Shown in pieces: positions 28,534 through 36,411 of a stretch of DNA of 64,000 nucleotides (position 1 is the first letter of the stretch; each line of letters opens with the position of its first letter). Position numbers and translations under genes: made by a program. The notes beneath the pieces are model-generated. The model had not been told where the DNA came from. It saw nothing but the letters and a program-made list of their open reading frames with translations, and ran no database searches. The stretch comes from Leptospira limi (GTDB taxonomy: Bacteria; Spirochaetota; Leptospiria; Leptospirales; Leptospiraceae). The DNA lies in assembly GCF_026151395.1 (NCBI RefSeq), contig NZ_JAMQPV010000003.1:1-64000 (forward strand), read 5' to 3'.

Positions 28534-29411
28534 ATTGATCCTGAATAATTATAAGCGTTATAACCATAAGATCGTAAGATTCCAACAACAAATGCAGATC
28601 TTACACCACCTGTACAATAGGCAATGACTGGTTTTGACTTCGTAATTCCTAATTGTGTGAGTGAGTTTTCCACTTTTTCTTTTGTTCTGATTTTACCATG
28701 GTCATCAAATAAATTTTGGTAAAAAAAGGATTTTGCGCCAGGGATATGGCCTCCTCTGAATTCCCCATATGGTGTGGAACCAGAAAATTCTCGTGGTTCC
28801 CTTGTATCTAAAATTTGGTAAGACCCTTGGTTTAAGTGTTTGGTGATTTCATCCTTTGTGATATCTGTATGAAATTGGCTTTCTTTTTCTGCAAATAAGA
28901 AAGATTGATTCGATTCCCCTAGGGAATTCATTTTATTTTTTCTTTGATTTATTACTTCTTTAAAAGATGACACATCTCCATCAAACCAAAACGACTTTGT
29001 ATATCCAACTTCTCGTAAACTCCAGACAATCCGACCTTCTTCTCCCCATCCATTTTTTCCATCACCTAACACAATGATGAGATCAGATGTTTCAATTCCT
29101 AAACTAGAAAGTTTTTTTTGAAGGGATTTTGTCTCGAGTAATTTCCCACGATTGGGAGTTTCTTTCTGGGAAAGGTCTTCCCAGCTGAGAACAATTGAAT
29201 TTGGCATTCTTTCTTTCACACGAGAATGAAATGACCTAGTGTCGATTGTTTTGAATTCGGGGAGTCTTAAGGTCTCATTCGTTGTTAAGAACCAAGTTTC
29301 CGTTTTGGTTTTAGGATGAGCTTTGGATGGACCTGCCGTTAATTGTAACCAAAGAGCCCAAAATAAAGAAATGGCAAATAGATAAACTCCATAGGTTTTC
29401 TGGATTTTCAT
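28491..29411 (-). CDS. Two-domain rhodanese (sulfurtransferase) with N-terminal signal/anchor
   Basis: The product has 306 residues from the ATG at 29411, which has a strong GGGAGGGGA site; an in-frame ATG 108 bases further up would hide the signal. Residues 8-26 form a signal or anchor (VYLFAISLFWALWLQL). Domain 1 (about 50-160) lacks a cysteine. Domain 2 (about 185-300) has LDTREPREFSG, GGHIPGAKSF and the active-site loop CTGGVRSA with Cys266. The family moves sulfane sulfur from thiosulfate or 3-mercaptopyruvate to acceptors. It heads the operon to the cytochrome and three glycosyltransferase genes, and is divergent from the DUF4395 gene. A periplasmic location is inferred. Confidence 0.88.
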   Translation of the reverse strand: MKIQKTYGVYLFAISLFWALWLQLTAGPSKAHPKTKTETWFLTTNETLRLPEFKTIDTRSFHSRVKERMPNSIVLSWEDLSQKETPNRGKLLETKSLQKKLSSLGIETSDLIIVLGDGKNGWGEEGRIVWSLREVGYTKSFWFDGDVSSFKEVINQRKNKMNSLGESNQSFLFAEKESQFHTDITKDEITKHLNQGSYQILDTREPREFSGSTPYGEFRGGHIPGAKSFFYQNLFDDHGKIRTKEKVENSLTQLGITKSKPVIAYCTGGVRSAFVVGILRSYGYNAYNYSGSMWEWSSYKELPLEK

Positions 29412-29548
29412 ACAATTCCCCTCCCAAGTCAACATTGAGACTCTTCTAAGACGAATTTTCGTCAATAAAATAAACATTTCCTCCAAGAAAGCGAATTTTT
29501 CTTGCCAATTTGAGTCCAATCTGTAGAACCTTTTGTAGGAGGATTCAT

Positions 29549-30025
29549 ATGAAACTCGGGTTTTATCCAGATGTCGTCAACGAGAATGTCACAAGGATTG
29601 TCGCATCTACAGTTGTTGTTTTAGGTGTCGTTGCCATCATATTTCCGAACCTCGTAGTCTTAGCTTTACTTCTTTTGGGGTTTTTACTCCGGTTGAGTTA
29701 TGGGCCCAAATGGGAACCTTTTGCTTTTTTTACATCTCGGTATTTAGTTCCTTGGCTCGGGATCTCTTTTGTTCCAAGTGCTGGACCTCCAAAACGTTTT
29801 GCCCAACTCATTGGATTCTCTTTTAGCTTAACAGCGATTGTTTTATTTTTAAATGGTTTCTTCTTCTCTTACCAAGTTGTCCTCGCAACCCTTGTGTTTT
29901 TTGCATCTCTTGAATCATTTTTAGGATGGTGTGCAGGTTGTTTTATGTTTGGATTACTGATGAAAGTGGGAATCATCCCAGAAGAAGTTTGTGAACGTTG
30001 TAACAATCTAAATTTTAATAAATAG
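29549..30025 (+). CDS. DUF4395 family membrane protein
   Basis: The product has 158 residues from the ATG at 29549 with a perfect AGGAGGA site. It has about four membrane helices and the family features: an N-terminal ENVTRIVAST, GPKWEPFAFF, and the C-terminal GWCAGCFMFGLLMKVG with paired cysteines, followed by CERCNN. DUF4395 proteins are often encoded next to rhodaneses or thioredoxins, as here, divergent from the rhodanese gene. The cysteine pairs could carry sulfane sulfur or a disulfide across the membrane; that is inference. Confidence 0.85.
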   Translation: MKLGFYPDVVNENVTRIVASTVVVLGVVAIIFPNLVVLALLLLGFLLRLSYGPKWEPFAFFTSRYLVPWLGISFVPSAGPPKRFAQLIGFSFSLTAIVLFLNGFFFSYQVVLATLVFFASLESFLGWCAGCFMFGLLMKVGIIPEEVCERCNNLNFNK

Positions 30026-30035
30026 TGACCGTCAT

Positions 30036-31328
30036 TTGATTGATTGGTTTTTATTTTCTTCCACCATTTTGGTTACTGCTTTTTTTCTAAAAGTAGTAAC
30101 CTTACCAAACCAATTTTTTAAAGTACATTTTAAATTCTTACTTTTCCTTGGCCTAGGTTTCAGAATCCTTTGTTTATTTCTAGATCCAATATGGGAAGAT
30201 GATTGGGCACGTTACCTTTGGGAAGGCCAACTCATTCGTAACTTGATTTCGCCGTATGATGTTTCACCATCTCAGTTTTTCTCATTTGATTCCAATGATT
30301 CATTTTCATCAGAACTTCTTTCTAATATCAATCATCCTGATTGGACAACGATCTATAGCCCATTTGTTTTATTCTATTTTTCGCTTTTTACCTATGGATA
30401 TTCAACAATTCTATTAAAAACTAGTTATTTGATTTTCGAGACGATATCTATCTGGTATTTCAATCGATCGAATTGGAAAAAACCAATTCTTCTCTTTTGG
30501 ATATATCCAATTTATACCAAAGAAGTCTATGCAAACATGCATTTTGAAGTTTTGGTAATCACATTCTTTTGGATGTATTGCTATTTCTTAAAAAATAAAA
30601 GATACCAACAGAGTGCGATTGTATTTGGACTTCTTTTACATACAAAATTATTGGCAGTTATTTATGGAATCTTACTTTTTCCCTATGTTTATTTCCATAA
30701 GAAAAAACACTACTTACTTCAATCTTTAAATTTCCTTTTATCATTTTTGATTGGGTTTTTTAGTTTTTACTTTCTTTACCTTCTTGTTTTTCCAAAATTT
30801 ACTGATTTTGGAATGATCAACTTACAAAGATTTAGTGAATCGTTTACCTTTAACCAAATTTATGAACCTATTTGGAGGTTTTGTTTTTCATTAAACCTGA
30901 GAAGTGTTCCTTTTTTCTTTCAATTTATTTTGTTATATATTTACCTTTACCTACTGATCCCGCAAAAAAAAAGAAACGTAAGGTTCATTCTGTTATGTAG
31001 GAAATACCATTTTGTTTTTTATTTAGGGTACTTTTTACTTACCCTACTTCCGGTTTACAACCCTTGGTATTTTTTAATTCTGATCCCACTCCTTACCATT
31101 TCTCGTAACCAATCAGTACTCCCTTGGATTTTAATCTCTGTCCTTCAATTTTCATACCTAACAAACATTCGATTACACTTACCCTACCAATTTTTTTACG
31201 AAATTTCGGACCAATTTCTCCTCCTCCAAGCACTGATTTCCATTTTTTGCCTCTTCTACTATTTCTCCCAAATATTCATTTTACTTTACAATTTATCCAA
31301 TATATCGAACATGTCCAAGAAAGGATGA
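30036..31328 (+). CDS. GT-C-like polytopic membrane protein (putative glycosyltransferase)
   Basis: The 430-residue product begins at a TTG at 30036, since an in-frame stop lies 9 bases upstream; no clear ribosome site was seen. It has about ten membrane helices and the loop motif PIWEDDWARYLWEGQLI, then PYDVSPSQF. This matches the DD..RYL..(16)..PY...PS pattern of the minus-strand protein at 25160-26446. The two are paralogues on opposite arms of the divergent locus. It presumably uses a lipid-linked sugar donor; the acceptor is unknown. Its stop lies 4 bases before the XRE regulator start, so the two are co-expressed. Confidence 0.75.
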   Translation: MIDWFLFSSTILVTAFFLKVVTLPNQFFKVHFKFLLFLGLGFRILCLFLDPIWEDDWARYLWEGQLIRNLISPYDVSPSQFFSFDSNDSFSSELLSNINHPDWTTIYSPFVLFYFSLFTYGYSTILLKTSYLIFETISIWYFNRSNWKKPILLFWIYPIYTKEVYANMHFEVLVITFFWMYCYFLKNKRYQQSAIVFGLLLHTKLLAVIYGILLFPYVYFHKKKHYLLQSLNFLLSFLIGFFSFYFLYLLVFPKFTDFGMINLQRFSESFTFNQIYEPIWRFCFSLNLRSVPFFFQFILLYIYLYLLIPQKKRNVRFILLCRKYHFVFYLGYFLLTLLPVYNPWYFLILIPLLTISRNQSVLPWILISVLQFSYLTNIRLHLPYQFFYEISDQFLLLQALISIFCLFYYFSQIFILLYNLSNISNMSKKG

Positions 31329-31332
31329 TGTC

Positions 31333-31944
31333 ATGGAAGGACAAAACGAGGAAACTACAGAACAAAACGCATCGGACCAAACTGTTGAAGAGGTCTTAAC
31401 AGTCGTACTTGGCGAAACCTTGAAACGACGTAGGCTCGAACTTGGACTTTCCATGGAAAAACTCTCACAATTATCAACTGTCAGCCGGGGAATGCTCGGG
31501 CTTATTGAATCTGGAAAAACAACTCCTAGTATTGGAATTTTATGGAAACTTTCTAAAACTCTCAGGATCCCGATTGGTGAAATGATTCCTGATTTGTTTT
31601 CTCAATCCCCACGTTTTGTTGCATCCAATGAAGGGAAAGTGTGGGCATCACAAAAAAACCCAATAAAATCAAGGGTTTTTTACCAAGAAGAGAGGGAACG
31701 ACTCAACCTAGTGGAATGGATTTTAGAACAAGGAAAATTAACCCAATTCCAACACCTCCCGCAGGCTCATGATATTAAAATTTACCAAGTCAGCGGAACT
31801 TCCAAAATCAAACTGAAAAACAAATCCTTCCAATTAGAAGTTGGTGATAGTGTTTTTTTTCCCATATCAGAACTTGATTCCATTGAAAATGGTTCGGACC
31901 TTCCAACGAAGTTCTTATGGATCTCGACTAAGAAATTTCGATAA
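31333..31944 (+). CDS. XRE-family transcriptional regulator with C-terminal cupin domain
   Basis: The 203-residue protein has a helix-turn-helix at residues about 29-85 (LKRRRLELGLSMEKLSQLS, then SRGMLGLIESGKTTPSIG). A cupin-like beta-barrel follows at about 110-200 (KIYQVSGTSKIKLKNK, then VGDSVFFPISE). Such regulators sense a small ligand, often a sulfur, amino or sugar compound, in the cupin pocket. The metal-binding histidines of cupins are mostly missing. It starts 4 bases after the GT-C gene and sits just upstream of the first rhodanese-like lipoprotein, so it may control this cluster. Confidence 0.87.
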   Translation: MEGQNEETTEQNASDQTVEEVLTVVLGETLKRRRLELGLSMEKLSQLSTVSRGMLGLIESGKTTPSIGILWKLSKTLRIPIGEMIPDLFSQSPRFVASNEGKVWASQKNPIKSRVFYQEERERLNLVEWILEQGKLTQFQHLPQAHDIKIYQVSGTSKIKLKNKSFQLEVGDSVFFPISELDSIENGSDLPTKFLWISTKKFR

Positions 31945-32030
31945 AACATTCGGATCGTTCCTTTTCCAACACCCTCCTTCGAAACTCTGTTCTAATCTTT
32001 GGAAATTTGCCTAAAATAGTATACGTTATT

Positions 32031-32047
32031 GCAGAGTATTCCTCTGC
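32031..32047. terminator. Short hairpin downstream of the XRE-cupin gene
   Basis: GCAGAG at 32031-32036 pairs exactly with CTCTGC at 32042-32047 around a five-base loop. A/T-rich sequence follows without a clean U tract. It may end the divergent-locus plus-arm transcript or act in the leader of the next gene. Weak evidence. Confidence 0.3.
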
Positions 32048-32166
32048 TAAAACAAATTCAAACTTTTTCCTTCAACCCCTGTTTTTAACTTAGGGTAACC
32101 AATCTCCTCATTCTTTGGTGCAAGCCCCTACAGAGAAAGGATTGGAATTCAAATGAAGGATTCAAT

Positions 32167-33522
32167 ATGAAAACAAGTCTTCAACATCAGTTGGTAGCAC
32201 TTTTTACCGCGGGGTTTCTCGGAGCCTGCGGTGGAAACAACCAAGATGACAATCAAAAAAACCTACTCTTAGCGGCACTCGCGCTTTCGAATGGAATCAA
32301 AGTAAATACAGCAGTAGACCTGGCAAGAGAGTCTAACGACGATTATAACTTAAATGAATATGGACTTATCACTCCACAAACCTTAGGTAAGTGGGTTAAT
32401 AATTGGTCATCAACAAAACCGAATGGAATTACGGGTAAACTTGTCATTTTACAAAATGGTCCAAGTGCAACTGTTGGGAAAGAATACATCGCAGGGAATG
32501 GAAACGATGTAGTTGTTTATTCCTTCACTTTTTCTGACGGTGCTAATGCGTTAGATGGTGGTGATGGGTTTAGCCAAAAACGAAATAGTGGTCTCAGTGA
32601 TACCGTATCCATCATTGCCAATGGACCAAAAATCGATGCTATTTTAAATCGTTTTGGAATCGATCCTATTAATGATCTAGTTGTCTTTGTTTCCTCAGCA
32701 AACGCATCAAGCCATGTCCAAGGAACACTTCGTGGTTTTTATTCCTTTCGGTATTGGGGATTTGATCATAAAAATTTAGCCTTCCTGAACGGAACACTTC
32801 CTCGATTAGCTGTCACAGATGGAAATTTTGTACCATTTAGTGCAACAACAAATACTCCACCTAACTTAAACAATCGATATAGTGTGAAAAGTCTCAGGGT
32901 AGACAATACAATCCTGATGTTACCAGTAGAAGATGTGATAAAGGCTGTAAAAGATCCAAATAATGTCAATATTGCTGGAATCACCTCGAGTGTTTTTGTA
33001 TCTGATGCAAGGTCTTCATCAGGGAGTAGCAACGAATACAATGGCGTGATTCGAAGTACAACTTCTGAAGTTTCAGGAAAATACGTAGGATTTGAAGGCC
33101 ATATCAAAGGAGCAAGGGACGTACCTTGGACAGGATTATTGGACACAGAATTTCGATTCAAACCAAAATCTGATCTAAAAGCATATTATGATGCGAGAGG
33201 ATACCAAAAGGGACAAACAGCAATCCAACTTTGCAGAACCAATAATCGATCCCAAGTCACAGGTTTTTCCTACATTGCGATCTTAGGTTACCCTTCTACT
33301 TATTATGATGGTAGTTGGATTGAATGGGGTAGTTTAACGGGTGGTGGACCAGCTCCAAAACTTCCACCAGATTCACCTTATAGAACCGATGTTCCTGAAT
33401 TATCGGATATTATCACTTATAATGTGGCCGGAGACGTTGATCCCAACTTACCAACTAACTTAAATTCGTTTGCTACGACATCTCGAAAAATCATCGAAGA
33501 AGATAAAGCTTACAAACGATAA
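32167..33522 (+). CDS. Rhodanese-like lipoprotein 1 with intact catalytic cysteine
   Basis: The 451-residue product is a lipoprotein (lipobox LGAC, Cys21). It has two rhodanese-like halves. The first contains ITGKLVILQ (88-96) and GIDPINDLVVFV (164-175), with RGFYSFRYWGFD at 189-200. The second has VSDARSS (278-284), EGHIKGARDVPW (310-321) and the active loop LCRTNNRSQ with Cys356, then ILGYPSTYYDG. The spacing fits thiosulfate/mercaptopyruvate sulfurtransferases with long loop insertions. The enzyme should be on the outer face of a membrane. It is co-linear with the 56215 protein, especially over residues 47-97 and the C-terminal EEDKAYKR. A five-codon leader frame (32153-32170) overlaps its ATG. 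A hairpin follows the stop. Confidence 0.82.
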   Translation: MKTSLQHQLVALFTAGFLGACGGNNQDDNQKNLLLAALALSNGIKVNTAVDLARESNDDYNLNEYGLITPQTLGKWVNNWSSTKPNGITGKLVILQNGPSATVGKEYIAGNGNDVVVYSFTFSDGANALDGGDGFSQKRNSGLSDTVSIIANGPKIDAILNRFGIDPINDLVVFVSSANASSHVQGTLRGFYSFRYWGFDHKNLAFLNGTLPRLAVTDGNFVPFSATTNTPPNLNNRYSVKSLRVDNTILMLPVEDVIKAVKDPNNVNIAGITSSVFVSDARSSSGSSNEYNGVIRSTTSEVSGKYVGFEGHIKGARDVPWTGLLDTEFRFKPKSDLKAYYDARGYQKGQTAIQLCRTNNRSQVTGFSYIAILGYPSTYYDGSWIEWGSLTGGGPAPKLPPDSPYRTDVPELSDIITYNVAGDVDPNLPTNLNSFATTSRKIIEEDKAYKR

Positions 33523-33528
33523 ACCAAC

Positions 33529-33571
33529 ATAACCACTAAGTGAATGGATTCGCTATTCTCTTAGTGGTTAT
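33529..33571 (+). terminator. Hairpin with 12 bp perfect inverted repeat after rhodanese-like lipoprotein 1
   Basis: ATAACCACTAAG at 33529-33540 is exactly complementary to CTTAGTGGTTAT at 33560-33571, and GAAT/ATTC inside the loop extend the stem. It begins 7 bases after the stop codon and ends 33 bases before the next gene. It is probably a terminator or attenuator separating rhodanese 1 from the four-gene run that follows. No long U tract follows. Confidence 0.6.
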
Positions 33572-33603
33572 TCATATATCAATACAGAAACAGGGAAAGT
33601 TTT

Positions 33604-33969
33604 ATGAAATATATAATTCAATTTTTAATCGGAAGCCTATTACTTACAAATATCATTTTTGCTTCAGGAGGTATCGGTGGTGGCGGAATTGCCAATATAC
33701 CCCAAGGTCAAGATCGTGAAAAATACCATTTAGGCAAAGCCATCTTCAACCAAGAGCTTACTCTTGAAAAACAATCGAATATTAACTCCAATGAACAAGA
33801 TGAAAGATTGGAATACTTACAAGGTAGTTTACCCAATACAGAAAAACGTAGGGTCAACTTACCAGACCTATCTGGTAAACTCACAGAGGAACAACTACAA
33901 GCATTGGAATACTTTGTCCAAGTTCGTTTCAATATAAAATTACCTGAAAAAAAGAAGGATAAAGAATGA
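33604..33969 (+). CDS. Small secreted protein; possible haem-less cytochrome-like domain
   Basis: The 121-residue product has a signal peptide (QFLIGSLLLTNIIFA) followed by a glycine-rich start (GGIGGGGI). Its segments HLGKAIFNQE and LPDLSGKLTEEQLQALEYFV recall the first and last helices of c-type cytochromes. There is no CxxCH motif, and the mature part has no cysteine. It could be a haem-less relic or simply a helical periplasmic protein. Its stop overlaps the beta-barrel gene start by 4 bases (ATGA), so they are translated together. Confidence 0.7.
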   Translation: MKYIIQFLIGSLLLTNIIFASGGIGGGGIANIPQGQDREKYHLGKAIFNQELTLEKQSNINSNEQDERLEYLQGSLPNTEKRRVNLPDLSGKLTEEQLQALEYFVQVRFNIKLPEKKKDKE

Positions 33970-34928
33970 AAAGACTCTTTCCTTTTTTCAAAATAACCAT
34001 ACTTACATTTTCTCTTTCAATAACTAGTTTGAGTTTATATTCCCAACAGGCTTGGGCTCCTTATGAGAGGCAACTTTGGGTTCGTCCCGTATTCATTCAT
34101 TCTGAATATGATAGTGCTTTTCTAGCAGGACAAAAAGCAAAGTATGATGACAATGTGAGAATCTCAGTTGCGAATCTAGCTTTGGAATATGGAATCACAG
34201 ATCGCCTAACAGCTGACCTCACAATAGGTTTTGGTAAACTAGGGCGACATCGGATTTTTAACCGATATTTAGGATTACAACAAACTCCCGAAGTCCCCGA
34301 CAAATACGGTTTTATGGATTCACGGTTTGGATTACGGTATAAACTAGTCGATGAGTTTGACTCGAAATACCGATGGATGCCGACCATTTCGTTACGAGTA
34401 GGCGGAATCAAACGAGGTGATTATGACCGGAACCCTCAATCTTTGGGAGATGGGGCGAGTGGTGGTGAGGTCAATCTGTATCTAGCAAAAGACTTTGGAT
34501 TTTGGGGGATGGGTGGACTTGGAGAATTGTCTTACCGAAAAAGAGAAAACCCAGTACCAGATGATATCCTGTATTATTCTGCTCTTTACAAACGATTTTT
34601 TGAATCCTTATTCCTAACGATTGGTATGCGAGGACAAATTGGCCAAGGTGGTTATGCGTACGCTGATCCTAGGCAACAACCTCCCTGGAATTTAGTTCGT
34701 TACCCGCAACCTAGTGTTTACGGGATCAATCCTTACGATGTTTATGTACAAAATGAACGACCTGCTTGGGGAAGAAAAGAGGTCTTTCATAATGCAGAAT
34801 TAGGATTTAGTTACGTCGATAGTTTTGGAAACTTCTACACTTTATTTTATTCAGAAACAATTGCAGGTTATAACACAGCAAGGTTACAAACTGTCGGCTT
34901 TGCCATCACTTTACCTTATAACTTATAA
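33966..34928 (+). CDS. Outer-membrane beta-barrel protein
   Basis: The 320-residue product has a signal peptide (FKITILTFSLSITSLSLYSQ) and a mature part of alternating amphipathic strands, rich in Y, F, G and R. Examples are EYGITDRLTADLTIGFG, SRFGLRYKLVDEF and SLFLTIGMRGQIGQGG. It ends in a strand with an alternating pattern (LQTVGFAITLPYNL). This is typical of a channel or transport barrel of about 12-14 strands. It is in the operon between the small secreted protein and the rhodanese-like lipoprotein without cysteine, and the pentahaem lipoprotein comes next. It may move a sulfur compound or scaffold redox proteins. Confidence 0.8.
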   Translation: MKRLFPFFKITILTFSLSITSLSLYSQQAWAPYERQLWVRPVFIHSEYDSAFLAGQKAKYDDNVRISVANLALEYGITDRLTADLTIGFGKLGRHRIFNRYLGLQQTPEVPDKYGFMDSRFGLRYKLVDEFDSKYRWMPTISLRVGGIKRGDYDRNPQSLGDGASGGEVNLYLAKDFGFWGMGGLGELSYRKRENPVPDDILYYSALYKRFFESLFLTIGMRGQIGQGGYAYADPRQQPPWNLVRYPQPSVYGINPYDVYVQNERPAWGRKEVFHNAELGFSYVDSFGNFYTLFYSETIAGYNTARLQTVGFAITLPYNL

Positions 34929-34937
34929 GAGGACACA

Positions 34938-36386
34938 ATGCGATATCCAAAATATAAACTCCTTATTCTTTTTTTATTTTCTGTTCTAAGTTGCAAAGGC
35001 CAACCTGAGTATGCTTTTTTACCTCAGAACCTTAAAATTGACCTAACACCCTTTCTTTTCAGGAACTATACACCGTTAGAACTTGCGACTCTTTCCAATT
35101 CTGATTATAACCAGAACCAAAGTGGGCTCATTACAGGATCAAAACTTTCAAGGTATTTATCCAATTGGTCTGCGAACAAACCGAATTACGTTTTTGGAAA
35201 TCTAATCGTATTTCAAATACAGTCTTCAGGTTCGAGCGGAAGGTTTGTATTTTTTGATGGGAAACAAACTTACGCGTATCCTGTTACAAATCTAAATGAT
35301 TTATTAACTGATACAAGAGATGATGGAGTTTTGTCTGTTGACGGAATTGTTGGCAAGGGTAAAAAAGTATCTGATTTTTTTGCCATTTATGGAATTGATC
35401 CAGCGATTGATTATGTAGTCTTTGCACAAGACACTTCCAATCTCTCAAATTTATCATCTTCTACATTCGCCTACTATGCATTATTATATTGGGGTTTCCC
35501 AAAGGAGAGATTGGCTGTTCTCAATGGGTCAATTGCCGATTTAACAGCTTCCAATACTCTTTTTACGACACCTACATACAATTATGCGAATAGTAATAGA
35601 GCCGGTCTTACCAAAACTTTGTTACGTGATCATACATCGATACAACTGACGATTGGAGATCTCATTCACTCCATAAAAAATGGAAATTCCAACCTTGAAG
35701 AAGTTGATCCAGTTCCCGTTGAAGGTTATTACCTCATTGATGGCAGACCAAATGCTGCTTTCACTGGTACAATTAATTCAACAGCAGCAGGTTCAAAATA
35801 CACAAATTGTACAACCAAAACAAATGCTAGTTTTGTTTCCAATTCCTGTGTAACAACGTATGAAGGGAGAGTTAAATCAGCTACAAATCTCGTTCCAACC
35901 GATTTGTATGACGGAACTAGTTTTCAATTCAAGTCCTATTCACAACTAGTGACTTATCTATCTAATACTGGTTATATAGACCAAAAACTCATTTACTTGT
36001 ATGGAGAGGAAGGGATTCGCACTTCGGTTGTATGGTTTGTCTTACACCAGATCCTAGGAAAACCAACACGGTTTTATGAAGCAGGTTGGAAACAGTTTGG
36101 TGCTTTAGGATTACGTTCGCCTAGTTCAGGTTCGAGTCCTAGTGCCATCACCCAACCTGCCTCCTATTGGAGGACTGACATCTCTGCACTTGCAGACTTC
36201 ATTACTGCAAATGCTGACACCAATGTACCAAACTACCAGTTAGACTTTACCAGACAATTTACAAAATCTTCAAATAAAATCAGGTCCGAAGATAAATTGT
36301 TTTTACGGGGAAGTAGTACAAGTGGTGGAACTAGTGCTGGAGGTGGTGCTCCCTCTGGTGGTGGAGGAAATGCTTGCGGTGGATAA
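34938..36386 (+). CDS. Rhodanese-like lipoprotein 2, catalytic cysteine replaced
   Basis: The 482-residue lipoprotein (lipobox SVLSC, Cys19) matches the first rhodanese-like lipoprotein across most of its length: SDYNQNQSGLITGSKLSRYLSNW (shortened: DYNQNQSGLITGSKL), GIDPAIDYVVFAQD, YWGFPKERLAVLNGS, YYLIDGRP, TYEGRVKSA and RSEDKLFLRG. At the active loop it reads LYGEEGIRTS, where the usual CxxGxRS keeps G, R and S/T but Gly356 sits where cysteine belongs. Sulfur transfer by that cysteine is therefore not possible. It ends in a glycine/serine-rich tail (SGGTSAGGGAPSGGGG) with a terminal cysteine (Cys480). It could be a binding subunit. It follows the barrel gene by 9 bases. Confidence 0.8.
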   Translation: MRYPKYKLLILFLFSVLSCKGQPEYAFLPQNLKIDLTPFLFRNYTPLELATLSNSDYNQNQSGLITGSKLSRYLSNWSANKPNYVFGNLIVFQIQSSGSSGRFVFFDGKQTYAYPVTNLNDLLTDTRDDGVLSVDGIVGKGKKVSDFFAIYGIDPAIDYVVFAQDTSNLSNLSSSTFAYYALLYWGFPKERLAVLNGSIADLTASNTLFTTPTYNYANSNRAGLTKTLLRDHTSIQLTIGDLIHSIKNGNSNLEEVDPVPVEGYYLIDGRPNAAFTGTINSTAAGSKYTNCTTKTNASFVSNSCVTTYEGRVKSATNLVPTDLYDGTSFQFKSYSQLVTYLSNTGYIDQKLIYLYGEEGIRTSVVWFVLHQILGKPTRFYEAGWKQFGALGLRSPSSGSSPSAITQPASYWRTDISALADFITANADTNVPNYQLDFTRQFTKSSNKIRSEDKLFLRGSSTSGGTSAGGGAPSGGGGNACGG

Positions 36387-36411
36387 TCAATCGTAAATAA
36401 CATTCTAAGAG

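Noticed and set aside
32031..32047. Hairpin after the XRE-cupin gene as a strong terminator
   Set aside because: Stem is only 6 bp and no U tract follows, so it is listed only as a weak candidate.
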